DNA of 64,000 nucleotides from an uncultured Bacteroidales bacterium (GCA_902798965.1 CADBYS010000001.1:62001-126000), one strand, 5' to 3'; shown: positions 41,368 to 50,555, counted from the first letter of the stretch. The notes: generated by a model not told the origin, from the letters alone. Numbers and translations are program-made.

Positions 41368-44300
41368 ATGAGTTTCGTACATCTGCATGTTCACTCGCAT
41401 TATTCGACACTTGACGGAATGAGTAAAGTGCCGGATATAGTAGATAAATGTATCCGCACCGGGATGCCTGCCGTGGCGTTGACCGATCATGGTAATATGT
41501 ATGGTATCAAGGAACTCATAGACTACTGTGCGAAGGTAAACGGCAAGAACGAAGCGAAATGGAAGGAGACTCACGATGAGTCCGAGCCGTTCGTTCCGTT
41601 CAAGCCGATAGTGGGCATAGAGGCGTATTGCGCCCATCGCTCGCGTCGGTCGATGAGCAACGAGCAAGCCACATGGCCGGATGGCGTGACGTACCAGATA
41701 GACAAGTCGGGTTGGCACCTTATCTTGCTCGCCAAGAACGAGTTAGGTTATCATAACCTGTGCAAACTGACAAGTGCCGGTTTCATGGATGACGCGTTCT
41801 ATTCGCGTCCGCGTATCGATCACGAGTTGATTGAGCAATACCACGAGGGACTGATATGCTGTTCGGCTTGCTTGGGCGGCGAGATCAGTCAGAAGATCTT
41901 GCACGGCGACCTGAGTGGCGCGGAAGAGTCGGTACTATGGTTCAAACGTGTGTTCGGGGACGACTATTATTTGGAGCTGCAACGCCATCAGACGGATAAA
42001 CCCGGCGGGGCGCAAGATACGTATCAGGAGCAGTTGCGTGTGAATCCTGTGCTGATTGAGTTGGCACGTAAACACGGTATCAAGCTGATCTGCACGAACG
42101 ATGCGCACTTCCTGAACGAGGAGAATGCCGATGCCCATGAGCACCTGATCTGCCTCTCGACGAACAACAAGATCTCGGAGCCACGGAAGATGATGTACAC
42201 CAAACAGGAGTGGCTGAAGACACCTGAAGAGATGCAACGCATCTTTGAGGATATCCCCGAGGCGATGGCGAACACCCTGGAGGTGGCAAGCAAGGTGGAG
42301 CTGTACTCGCTGGACAAAGACCCCATTATGCCGCTGTTCGATATACCAAAAGAATTTGGTACAGAAGAGGAGTGGCGGCAGAAGTTCACGCATGAGCAGC
42401 TGTACAACGAGTTCACACGCAACGAGCACGGCGAGGTGATCATGACCGAGGCTGAGGCAGAGAAACGTATTCATAAACTCGGAGGTTACGACCGCTTGTA
42501 CCGTATCAAGTTCGAGGCGGATTACCTGGAATACCTGACGTACAAAGGTGCGCACGAACGCTATGGCGATACGCTGACCGAGGAACAGGAGGAGCGTATA
42601 CGCTTTGAGTTGCACACGATGAAGACCATGGGTTTCCCCGGGTACTTCCTGATCGTGATGGACTTTATCCGTGCGGCGCGTGAAGAGCTGGATGTGAGCG
42701 TCGGGCCGGGTCGTGGATCGGCTGCCGGATCGGTAGTGGCGTATTGCCTAAGGATAACGGATCTTGATCCGCTAAAGTACGACTTGCTGTTCGAGCGATT
42801 CCTGAACCCTGATCGTATATCCCTGCCGGATATCGATACGGACTTTGAGGATTCGGGTCGCGGCAAGGTGCTTGACTGGGTATCGGATAAGTACGGCGCT
42901 ACTCATGTGGCGCATATCATCACCTATGGTAAGATGGCTACGCGTTCGGCATTGGCGGACGTAGCGCGTGTGCAAGGCGTATCGATACCGATGAGTAACC
43001 AGCTCAAGAGTTACGTGCCGGCACGCGACTTTCCGGACTCGATCAAGGACGAGAACGGCAAGAAACCCAAGGTGAACCTGCGCAACTGCTACAAGTATAT
43101 CGATGAACTGAGGCAGATATACGAGGGCGATGATCCTGTATTGCGCAATACTCTGGAATATGCGGCACAACTTGAGGATACCATTCGTCAGGTGGGCATC
43201 CATGCGTGCGGCGTTATTATCGGTGCGGATGATTTGACAAAGTTTGCTCCGCTGGCATCGGTGCTTGACCCGAAGACCCAGAAACGTGTACTCGTGACGC
43301 AGTATGACGGCCATGTGGTGGAGTCAGTGGGACTGATCAAGATGGACTTCCTGGGACTGATCACTCTGTCGATCATCAAGGAGTGTATCCGCACGGTGAA
43401 ACGCACGAAAGGTATCGATATTGATATCGACCATATACCGCTGGACGATGAACTGACATACAAACTGTTCCAGGAAGGAAGGACAGTGGCTGTGTTCCAG
43501 TTTGAGTCGTCGGGAATGCGTAGTTACATGCGTCAGTTGAAACCCACGGTGATGGGTGACCTGATAGCCATGAACGCGTTATACCGTCCGGGACCGATGG
43601 ATTATATCCCGCAGTTCATCCGCCGTAAGCACGGCGTGGAGCCTGTGACCTACGATATACCTATCATGGAGAAGTACCTGAAGGATACGTATGGCGTGAC
43701 GGTATATCAGGAGCAGGTCATGTTGTTGAGCCGCTTGTTAGCTAACTTTACACGTGGCGAGAGCGACAAGCTCCGTAAGGCGATGGGTAAGAAGCAGATG
43801 GCTATCCTGCAGGAGTTGAAGGGTAAGTTTATGACAGGAGGCAAAGCCAACGGTCATGACCCGAAGATTCTGGACAAGATATGGGCTGACTGGGAGAAGT
43901 TCGCCTCGTATGCGTTCAACAAGTCGCATGCGGCTTGCTACTCGTGGGTAGCCTACCAGACGGCTTACCTGAAGGCACATTATTCTTCGGAGTTCATGGC
44001 GGCCAACCTGACCATCCTGAAGAACAGCACGAAGGATGTGACGCGACTGATGGACGAGTGTACGGAGATGAACATCCGTGTACTGGAGCCTGATGTGAAC
44101 GAGTCGGGACTGAACTTCATGGCGAACAGCAAGGGCGATATACGTTTCGGTTTGGGCGGCGTGAAAGGAGTAGGTGAGAATGCCGTGGAGGCCATTGTAA
44201 TGGAGCGTGAGAAGAATGGCAAATACAAAGATATCTTCGACTTTGTAGAGCGCGTGAACCTGACGGCTTGCAACAAGAAGACCATAGAGAGTCTGGCGTA

Positions 44301-45399
44301 CGCGGGTGCTTTCGATTGTTTCTCTGGTATATATCGTGAGCAGTTGCTGGGCGTTAATTCCAAGGGTGAGCCTGTGTTGGATAGTCTGATTCGCTACGGC
44401 AACCTGTATCAGCAGAGCAAGGCGGATAGTCAGTTTACCTTGTTCGGCGCAGCGGATCTGGAGATTGATATACAGAAACCGGAGATGCCGGCAGCCCAGC
44501 GAATGACAAACATCGAGCGGCTGAATAAGGAGAAAGAGATGATAGGTATCTACCTGTCGGCGCACCCGTTGGATGATTATGAGTTTGAAGTCAGGGAGTT
44601 GTGTAGCGTTTCCGCCGAAGAACTCAAGCGCTTCCGCGATTGGGAGAAACCCGACCAACGTGCAGCGGCTATTCAGCAGTTTGCACAAGGCGGCGGAGAG
44701 GATGAAGGCGAAGAACAGGAAGTGGAAGTGGAGACGATAGTTACCAGCGATGCGGATGGCGAACCGATCACCGAGGAGAAAGAGGTGAAGAACGATGCGC
44801 CCAAAGCCAAACGCCAATCGCCGGAAGAGTGGATACACTCTCACGAGAAACGTTTGTTGACAATTGGCGGTATCGTTACGGCGGCAGAGGAACGTGTGTC
44901 GCAGAAAGGTACGTTGTACGGGCGTTATACGATAGAAGATTATTCGGGCAGTTACGAGTTCCCGATCTTTGGCGAGGACTACAAGCGCTTTGCGCCGCTG
45001 CTGAAGAAAGATGTATATGCGTACGTTTCGGTACAAGTGCAGCCACGCGGGTGGGGCGGTAAGTTCTACAAGGAAGTGCCGTTCAACGAGATGGAATATG
45101 AGTGCCGGGTGAAGGATGTGCAGTTGCTGCAAGATGCGCAGAAGAACCGCGTGCATAACCTGACCATCACGATGCCTGTGGATAAACTGACCGAGACGTG
45201 GGCGAGCGAGTTTGAGGAAGTTGGCAAAGCCGCTAATGACAACGAAGGTTTGGTGGTACGATTCCGTGTGGAGGACTCCTTGCATCACAATGGTATAACG
45301 CTGACTGCCAGGAATGTACACGTGAAAGTAAGCAAACCGTTCTACCACTGGCTGACTACGCAGAAGAAAGAGGATATATTGGAGTATAAGTTCAGTTAA
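41368..45399 (+). CDS. dnaE: DNA polymerase III subunit alpha
   Basis: The replicative polymerase chain. The start was set at 41368 (MSFVHLHVHSHYSTLDG), the usual DnaE N-terminus, since the earlier ATG at 41332 adds residues encoded by spacer word repeats. Residues 1-270 form the PHP domain with HLHVHSHYS. The palm motif is near 447-500, with GPGRGSAAGSVVAYCL and LPDIDTDFED carrying catalytic acidic residues, followed by fingers and the helix-hairpin-helix region. An acidic linker (GEEQEVEVETIVTSDADGEP) separates a C-terminal OB-fold (TIGGIVTAAEERVSQKGTLYG). The 1343-residue length exceeds E. coli DnaE (1160), as usual in Bacteroidota. folC begins 2 bases later. Confidence 0.97.
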   Translation: MSFVHLHVHSHYSTLDGMSKVPDIVDKCIRTGMPAVALTDHGNMYGIKELIDYCAKVNGKNEAKWKETHDESEPFVPFKPIVGIEAYCAHRSRRSMSNEQATWPDGVTYQIDKSGWHLILLAKNELGYHNLCKLTSAGFMDDAFYSRPRIDHELIEQYHEGLICCSACLGGEISQKILHGDLSGAEESVLWFKRVFGDDYYLELQRHQTDKPGGAQDTYQEQLRVNPVLIELARKHGIKLICTNDAHFLNEENADAHEHLICLSTNNKISEPRKMMYTKQEWLKTPEEMQRIFEDIPEAMANTLEVASKVELYSLDKDPIMPLFDIPKEFGTEEEWRQKFTHEQLYNEFTRNEHGEVIMTEAEAEKRIHKLGGYDRLYRIKFEADYLEYLTYKGAHERYGDTLTEEQEERIRFELHTMKTMGFPGYFLIVMDFIRAAREELDVSVGPGRGSAAGSVVAYCLRITDLDPLKYDLLFERFLNPDRISLPDIDTDFEDSGRGKVLDWVSDKYGATHVAHIITYGKMATRSALADVARVQGVSIPMSNQLKSYVPARDFPDSIKDENGKKPKVNLRNCYKYIDELRQIYEGDDPVLRNTLEYAAQLEDTIRQVGIHACGVIIGADDLTKFAPLASVLDPKTQKRVLVTQYDGHVVESVGLIKMDFLGLITLSIIKECIRTVKRTKGIDIDIDHIPLDDELTYKLFQEGRTVAVFQFESSGMRSYMRQLKPTVMGDLIAMNALYRPGPMDYIPQFIRRKHGVEPVTYDIPIMEKYLKDTYGVTVYQEQVMLLSRLLANFTRGESDKLRKAMGKKQMAILQELKGKFMTGGKANGHDPKILDKIWADWEKFASYAFNKSHAACYSWVAYQTAYLKAHYSSEFMAANLTILKNSTKDVTRLMDECTEMNIRVLEPDVNESGLNFMANSKGDIRFGLGGVKGVGENAVEAIVMEREKNGKYKDIFDFVERVNLTACNKKTIESLAYAGAFDCFSGIYREQLLGVNSKGEPVLDSLIRYGNLYQQSKADSQFTLFGAADLEIDIQKPEMPAAQRMTNIERLNKEKEMIGIYLSAHPLDDYEFEVRELCSVSAEELKRFRDWEKPDQRAAAIQQFAQGGGEDEGEEQEVEVETIVTSDADGEPITEEKEVKNDAPKAKRQSPEEWIHSHEKRLLTIGGIVTAAEERVSQKGTLYGRYTIEDYSGSYEFPIFGEDYKRFAPLLKKDVYAYVSVQVQPRGWGGKFYKEVPFNEMEYECRVKDVQLLQDAQKNRVHNLTITMPVDKLTETWASEFEEVGKAANDNEGLVVRFRVEDSLHHNGITLTARNVHVKVSKPFYHWLTTQKKEDILEYKFS

Positions 45400-45401
45400 G
45401 G

Positions 45402-46772
45402 ATGAACTATCAGGAGGCATTGACATATCTGTACCAGATAGCTCCGCCGTTTCATGAGGTGGGCGCCAAGGCGTACAAGCCGGGATTGGAGACGATGCGC
45501 AAGTTGATGCAGGCTTTTAACTTTCGACTTTCGACTTTCGACTTTCCCGTCATTCATGTGGCGGGAACGAACGGCAAAGGCTCCACGTCGCACTTGATAG
45601 CGGCCGCGTTGGCGGCAGCGGGAAAGCGGGTAGGATTATATACGTCACCACACCTTGTATCATTTTGCGAGCGCGTGCGCGTGATAGAACGCGAGGAGAC
45701 AGGCAATGGGCAATCAGCCATCCGCCCGAGACTGATACCGGAGGAGTATGTGGCGGAGTTTGTAGGGAGCAACGCGAGCTTGTTCGAGCAGTTACAACCG
45801 TCGTTCTTTGAAATAACAACAGCCATGGCGTATTGCTGGCTACGTGAGCAGAAGGTGGATGTGGCCGTTATTGAGGTAGGCTTGGGAGGACTGCTGGATG
45901 CGACGAACATTGTTGAGCCATGTTTGACGGTAATAACGAACATAGGCTACGACCACACCGATCTGTTGGGACATACATTGGCAGAGATTGCCGTGCAGAA
46001 AGCGGGTATCATGAAACGCGGCGTGCCGTGCGTGATAGGTGAGAGTAACTCAGAGACGAAGCCTGTTTTCCTAAGCAAAGCAGAGGAATGCGGCATATTG
46101 GGCGAAGGATTGGAGACGACTGACTGCAAGATATGGTTTGCGGATGAGTGCGAGTTCCTAAGAAGACAAAGACTGCGTGTAGCGCCGGAGTGCGAGCTGA
46201 AAGGCGACTACCAGCAAAAGAACATGCAGACGGCTTATGTGGCGCTGAAGGCTATCAGCGGCCAGGTGTCAGCTATCAGCAATCAGGCTATTGCGGAGGG
46301 GTTTGCCCATGTGGTGCGCTATACGGGTTTGCGGGGTAGATGGGAGGTGTTGTCGCTGGCGCCGAAGGTGATTTGCGATACAGGGCATAACAGCCACGGT
46401 ATAGCGACTTATGTGGAGCAACTGCGCCAACTAACCGCGCAACCATCCGCTAAACGTTCATCGCTAACCGCTAACCGTTACTTGCATATTGTTTTTGGGA
46501 TGGTGGCAGATAAGGATGTGGATGCTGTGCTGCGATTGTTGCCGGAAGAGGCGACGTATTACTTTACGCAGCCGAACAGCCATCGTGCCTTAGCGGCGGA
46601 AGAACTGTTGGGGAAATGGAAGGCGATTCATCCTGATAGCAAAGCAAAGGCCTATAAGACTGTTAGTGAGGCAATAACAAGCGCTACTGCTGCCGCTAAA
46701 CAGGAAGATGTAATCTTCATCGGTGGCAGCAACTACGTGGTTGGTGAGGCGATGAAGTACTATGACAATTGA
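45402..46772 (+). CDS. folC: Bifunctional folylpolyglutamate/dihydrofolate synthase
   Basis: FolC adds glutamate to folates and may make dihydrofolate. The ATP-binding GTNGKGSTSHL is near residue 54. Other family blocks are VGLGGLLDATNIV near 157-169, TNIGYDHTDLLG near 177-188 and CDTGHNSHG near 326. Three low-complexity inserts are in frame: FRLSTFDF from CTTTCGA repeats at 45521-45546, SGQVSAISNQA at about 46262-46290, and AQPSAKRSSLTANR at 46429-46482. All lie between conserved blocks, so function is probably kept. The gene is 2 bases downstream of dnaE. Confidence 0.93.
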   Translation: MNYQEALTYLYQIAPPFHEVGAKAYKPGLETMRKLMQAFNFRLSTFDFPVIHVAGTNGKGSTSHLIAAALAAAGKRVGLYTSPHLVSFCERVRVIEREETGNGQSAIRPRLIPEEYVAEFVGSNASLFEQLQPSFFEITTAMAYCWLREQKVDVAVIEVGLGGLLDATNIVEPCLTVITNIGYDHTDLLGHTLAEIAVQKAGIMKRGVPCVIGESNSETKPVFLSKAEECGILGEGLETTDCKIWFADECEFLRRQRLRVAPECELKGDYQQKNMQTAYVALKAISGQVSAISNQAIAEGFAHVVRYTGLRGRWEVLSLAPKVICDTGHNSHGIATYVEQLRQLTAQPSAKRSSLTANRYLHIVFGMVADKDVDAVLRLLPEEATYYFTQPNSHRALAAEELLGKWKAIHPDSKAKAYKTVSEAITSATAAAKQEDVIFIGGSNYVVGEAMKYYDN

Positions 46773-46805
46773 CCGCAAGAGGAAAAATGAATAAGAGTTA
46801 ATAAG

Positions 46806-47402
46806 ATGGATTTTTTATCAATCATATTGTTGGCAATCGGCTTGGCGATGGATTGTTTTGCCGTTTCGATTGCGCAAGGAATGCAGGGAACGAAGAGCCG
46901 AGCGATGGTTGTGATGGCGATTATGTTTGGTGTGTTTCAAGGAGGCATGCCATTGATAGCGTACTATGCAGGCAGTTTGTTTGCGGAGTTCTTTACGCGT
47001 TGGAGTCCGTGGATTGCGTTGATATTGTTGTCGCTTATCGGTGGAAAGATGCTGATAGAGGCGTATAAGGAGAAACATGAGAACTGTTCGGATTGCACGG
47101 ATCAGACGGATGCAATAAATCCGAAAGGAAACTCGTCTGTGCTGACATTTTGGACGATGATTGTGCTGGCGATAGCTACGAGTATTGATGCTTTGTCCAT
47201 TGGCGTGCTGTTCATCCCTGTGCCGGAAGTGCTATGGATAGCTATAGCCATCATAGCCATGATGAGTACGATGTTTGCAATTGTGGGGTTTGACTTAGGC
47301 AAACGATTAGGTAAACATCTGCCGTTTAATGCCAATGTGTTAGGCGGCTGCATATTGATTGCTATAGGCATCAAGATATTTTTGGAGGGTATGTTCGAAT
47401 GA
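46806..47402 (+). CDS. mntP: Manganese efflux pump MntP
   Basis: A 198-residue membrane protein with six helices. The two half-repeats start with LAIGLAMDCFAVSIAQG (residues 15-31) and IATSIDALSIGVLF (near 121-134), each with the conserved Asp in the helix. MntP exports Mn2+ from the cytoplasm. The cytoplasmic loop between helices 3 and 4 carries NCSDCTDQTDAINPKGNS, encoded by ACGGATCAGACGGAT word repeats (47086-47124) that also occur in spacers. No yybP-ykoY-like leader is seen in the 33-base upstream gap. Confidence 0.93.
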   Translation: MDFLSIILLAIGLAMDCFAVSIAQGMQGTKSRAMVVMAIMFGVFQGGMPLIAYYAGSLFAEFFTRWSPWIALILLSLIGGKMLIEAYKEKHENCSDCTDQTDAINPKGNSSVLTFWTMIVLAIATSIDALSIGVLFIPVPEVLWIAIAIIAMMSTMFAIVGFDLGKRLGKHLPFNANVLGGCILIAIGIKIFLEGMFE

Positions 47403-47442
47403 ACGAATAAGGCGAAGAATGTGAGGATAATTAGGCTGAAAG

Positions 47443-47997
47443 ATGGAAATAGAGCAGATACGAGACATATTGCAAGCCAAGTACCCGGATATGGATGCCG
47501 TGGCTATACGCTATGAGGATCTGGTGTTCGAGGAGCGCGTTCGACTGAAATGTTTCCAGTGCCGCAACTACCACGCCAAATGGACTTGCCCCGGTCGCTT
47601 GCCGGCCTTTGACTTCCCTCGATTGCTTGGCGAATATGTGCACATGGCGGTGATTATTTGCCGACAGCAATCAGTAGTCAGTAGTCTGCAATCAGCGGTT
47701 AGCAGTCAAGCTTCTATGGATGGTTTTCGTGAGGCGGGCAACAACTTGCATAGAGCGATGTTATATTTGGAAAAGGAGCTGTACAACCGTAACGAACCTA
47801 TGGCTACTTCGTTTATTGGCGGGAGTTGCGAACTGTGCAAAGATGGCTGCAACAAAGATGCCTGCGTGCATCCAGAACAAGCGCGTATACCTTGGGATGC
47901 AACGGGGTGTAATGTGGCGCGAACACTGGCGAACATAGGCATTGTAGTTGATTTTGCGGGGAAAGAAATATGCCGATACGGGTTGCTTGTTTGGTAG
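47443..47997 (+). CDS. DUF2284-type cysteine-rich metal-binding protein
   Basis: A 184-residue protein with cysteine motifs CFQCRNYHAKWTCPG near residues 37-51 and SCELCKDGCNKDACVHPEQAR near 125-145, the pattern of DUF2284 predicted metal-binding proteins. A redox or metal-related role is likely, but I know of no established function. The segment RQQSVVSSLQSAVSSQASM (residues 73-91) is encoded by CAGTAGTCAGTAGTC-type words at 47661-47715 and looks like an insertion, because it interrupts the conserved core between the two cysteine clusters. Confidence 0.8.
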   Translation: MEIEQIRDILQAKYPDMDAVAIRYEDLVFEERVRLKCFQCRNYHAKWTCPGRLPAFDFPRLLGEYVHMAVIICRQQSVVSSLQSAVSSQASMDGFREAGNNLHRAMLYLEKELYNRNEPMATSFIGGSCELCKDGCNKDACVHPEQARIPWDATGCNVARTLANIGIVVDFAGKEICRYGLLVW

Positions 47998-48007
47998 AAG
48001 TACAAAA

Positions 48008-48065
48008 CTCCAACGCCCCGTTGGAGAAATTGAAAATGAAAAAACTGCCCAGTTTGGTGCAGAAA
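48008..48065 (+). repeat. Two palindromes of the DUF1016-gene family in the upstream spacer
   Basis: CTCCAAC at 48008-48014 pairs with GTTGGAG at 48020-48026, preceded by AAAA and followed by AAATT. A weaker copy, CTGCCCA-GTT-TGGTGCAG, lies at 48045-48062. Both have the same context (AAAACT before the centre, AGAAAT after) as the five copies inside the next gene. Confidence 0.7.
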
Positions 48066-48082
48066 TATGATAAAGGTCTGAT

Positions 48083-49327
48083 ATGAGTGAAGATTTGGAT
48101 AGATTAACACCAAGGCTTGTGAAGTCGCATGATGTGCATCTGGATGCCGATTATGCGGAATGGATAGCGGAGTTGAAACATCGCTATCGTACGGCGCAGG
48201 TGAAGGCTTCTGTACGGGTTAACTCGGAGAAGTTGCTCTTTAATTGGGAACTGGGACGTGACTTGGTGCAAAAGAAGGCTGAAGAGAAATGGGGTGCCGG
48301 AGTTGTTGAGCAAGTGAGTCTCGATCTGCAGCGTGAGTTTCCGAATGCAGATGGATTTTCAGCTCCGAACCTCTGGTTTATGAAAAAATGGTATCTATTT
48401 TATTCATCTCCAGAGACTTGCGAAAAACTCTACCAACTTGGTAGAGAATTGGAATTTCAAAAACTCTACCAATTTGGTAGAGAAATTATGCACCAACCTG
48501 GTGCAGAAATTCTATTACAACCTGTTATAGAAAATGGCGATGAAAAACTGCAACAACCCGTTGCAGAATTTCCTGCACTCTTTGCACTCGTGCCTTGGAG
48601 ACATCATGTGGAGATCATTTCCAAATGCAAATCTATCGAAGAGGCGCTATTCTACATTGGCAAGACGATAGAACTGGGACTCAGCCGTGCTGCCTTGGTC
48701 AACTGCATCAAAGCCAACCTCTTCGAACATCAGGGCAAGATTCTCAATAACTTTGCGGAGCATATGCCGGAACTGCAAAGTAAGTTGGTGCAGGAGGTAT
48801 TCAAGGAGAACTATGATTTTGGTTTTGCAACAGTAGATCACGAGATATATAATGAGGATGACTTGGAAGAGGCGCTGACGAAGAGTGTCACCGGTTTGTT
48901 GCTGGAACTCGGTACCGGCTTTGCGCTCATCGGACGCCAGAAGCAGTTGTGGGTAGGGGATACGACGCGTAAGATCGACTTGCTGTTCTATCATATCCGT
49001 CTGCGCTGCTATGTGGTGTGCGAACTGAAGGCTAAGGCTTTTGAACCGGAGTTTGCCGGAAAGTTGAATTTCTATGTCAATGCGGTGGATGACTTGCTCA
49101 AGGACAAGGAGGATAACCCCACTATCGGTTTGTTGATTTGCTCGGATATGAATAAGGCAGAGGTGCAATGGTCGTTCCGCGGAATCAGTACACCGATTGG
49201 TGTGGCGACATACAATAACATCCGTATCAAGGACGCACTGCCTACGCAGGAACAACTCAAAGAGCGCATGGAACTCTTGCAACGTGAGATGCGTGCCACG
49301 AAACGGTTGATGAAAGGAAAGAAGTAG
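48083..49327 (+). CDS. DUF1016/YhcG-family PDDEXK nuclease
   Basis: A 414-residue protein with an N-terminal DUF1016_N helical domain (RTAQVKASVRVNSEKLLFNWELG, then FPNADGFSAPNLWFMKKWYLFY) and a C-terminal PDDEXK nuclease-like domain with KIDLLFYH near 300 and CELKAK near 314. The family is often found with restriction-modification and mobile loci; its role is not settled. Residues about 115-162 are encoded by five palindromic DNA repeats (48428-48566) that yield variants of KLYQLGRE. The ATG at 48083 follows an in-frame TAA at 48071. The gene stands alone, without a modification enzyme nearby. Confidence 0.88.
   Translation: MSEDLDRLTPRLVKSHDVHLDADYAEWIAELKHRYRTAQVKASVRVNSEKLLFNWELGRDLVQKKAEEKWGAGVVEQVSLDLQREFPNADGFSAPNLWFMKKWYLFYSSPETCEKLYQLGRELEFQKLYQFGREIMHQPGAEILLQPVIENGDEKLQQPVAEFPALFALVPWRHHVEIISKCKSIEEALFYIGKTIELGLSRAALVNCIKANLFEHQGKILNNFAEHMPELQSKLVQEVFKENYDFGFATVDHEIYNEDDLEEALTKSVTGLLLELGTGFALIGRQKQLWVGDTTRKIDLLFYHIRLRCYVVCELKAKAFEPEFAGKLNFYVNAVDDLLKDKEDNPTIGLLICSDMNKAEVQWSFRGISTPIGVATYNNIRIKDALPTQEQLKERMELLQREMRATKRLMKGKK
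48428..48566 (+). repeat. Five palindromes with co-varying arms inside the DUF1016 gene
   Basis: Centres at about 48437, 48473, 48497, 48521 and 48557. Arms are CTCTACCAA/TTGGTAGAG (twice), TGCACCA/TGGTGCA, CTATNACA/TGTTATAG and CTGCAAC/GTTGCAG. Flanks are constant: AAAACT-like before and AGAAATT-like after. Arm sequences change but remain complementary. Confidence 0.88.
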
Positions 49328-49952
49328 AGGGGATTGGTGTTGATGCGGTGCCGAATAGGGAATGATAAGGGTAATGACTAACGAATATCTAACCAATAAT
49401 TAAGGAATCACTAACGTTTTGAAGCTTTTGTTAGTCAAAAATAACCCAAAATGGTCCAAAAATGAATGAAAAAATGCACTGGCGAAGTTGGCGATATTGA
49501 CGATATCGCCAAGAACGTCAAGATCGCCATGCAAAAAAATGACATGGCACAAATGGCACTATTGGCACTATGAAGCCGGAAAGTGCCAATAGTGCCAAAA
49601 GTGCCAGAGCAAATTTTTAAAAGAAACTAAATATGTTTGAAAGATAGTCCTATGTCGGTGTTTTATCGTGGTCTTATCGTGGTTTTGTTATGGTTTTATC
49701 GTGGTTATCCTAGACTTTAGTCCCGAGAGAAACCCAAGAACAAGCCGATCAGACCCTTGGAAACAATCAATACGAAAAAAAATATGAATGAGACGGTGAA
49801 ACACTTTTTGATGCGAAGAATGTGATCAATTTGTTTGAAATCAAATGATTAGAAAAGAATCTCAGAGTCTCACTGTCTCACGACATAAATGAATATCGCA
49901 AAGCGACATAGCGTCAATGCATTTTTTTAGAAGAAACTAAATAGCGAAGATA
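49328..49952. other. 625-base AT-rich region without a gene
   Basis: No convincing frame is present. A hairpin GGCGATAT-TGAC-GATATCGCC lies at about 49483. A perfect 16-bp inverted repeat, 49554-49569 with 49582-49597, is built of TGGCACTAT words and is followed by T-runs; it could be a terminator or another word-repeat element. TTATCGTGG words repeat four times at 49664-49710. AGAAACTAAATA occurs at 49623 and at 49932, about 20 bases before the next gene. Confidence 0.55.
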
Positions 49953-50555
49953 ATGAACGGTGCAATACTTTTGGCAGCTGGATTTGGAACACGATATCAT
50001 GGCAAAAAACAAGATGTTGAGTTCCATGGTCAACCGTTGTGGAAATATGCATACAATACAGCGTTGAGTGTAGTAGGTGAGGAAAATATCGTAGCGATAG
50101 GCAAAGATATTCCGGGCGGAGAAACGCGAACACAATCTGTATGCATAGGATTAGCTGCGCTTAATAAAGATGTTGATAGAGTGATCATTGTAGAGGCAGC
50201 AAGACCGATGGTTACCCAAGATCAGATTCTACAATTATTGGACGATCCTTATCCGTCCTCTACGTTTGTCCGACCATTGGTGAATACTCCTATTTATCGA
50301 GACGGAACATACGTCAATAGAAGTGAGATGTATGATTTGTTGACACCTCAAGCGTTTGATAGAAAAATGTTGGAAGAGGCTTATAAGAGTGGCCGTTTTG
50401 AGGATATGACGGATGAGACAAGAGTGATGTTTGAGTATTTTGGTATTAAGCCACATTTTATAGAAACGGAATCCAATTTGTTCAAAGTAACCTATCCGGG
50501 TGATTTGGATATCTTGGAATCAATATATAAGCATTTGAAGGAGAAGACGGCATGA
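49953..50555 (+). CDS. IspD/TarI-like cytidylyltransferase
   Basis: A nucleotidyltransferase with the N-terminal signature GAILLAAGFGTRYHGKKQ and VIIVEAARPMVT near residue 76, which aligns with the DxARP-type motif of IspD and TarI (here EAARP). Because it overlaps an SDR gene by four bases and lies upstream of a CDP-glycerol-type transferase, CDP-ribitol or a related CDP-alditol is a more likely product than CDP-methylerythritol. H. influenzae Bcs1 fuses exactly these two domains. The gene is AT-rich compared with the core genes. Confidence 0.8.
   Translation: MNGAILLAAGFGTRYHGKKQDVEFHGQPLWKYAYNTALSVVGEENIVAIGKDIPGGETRTQSVCIGLAALNKDVDRVIIVEAARPMVTQDQILQLLDDPYPSSTFVRPLVNTPIYRDGTYVNRSEMYDLLTPQAFDRKMLEEAYKSGRFEDMTDETRVMFEYFGIKPHFIETESNLFKVTYPGDLDILESIYKHLKEKTA

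Noticed and set aside
43738..45426. A 562-codon minus-strand frame opposite dnaE
   Set aside because: Antisense shadow of dnaE with no recognisable domain.
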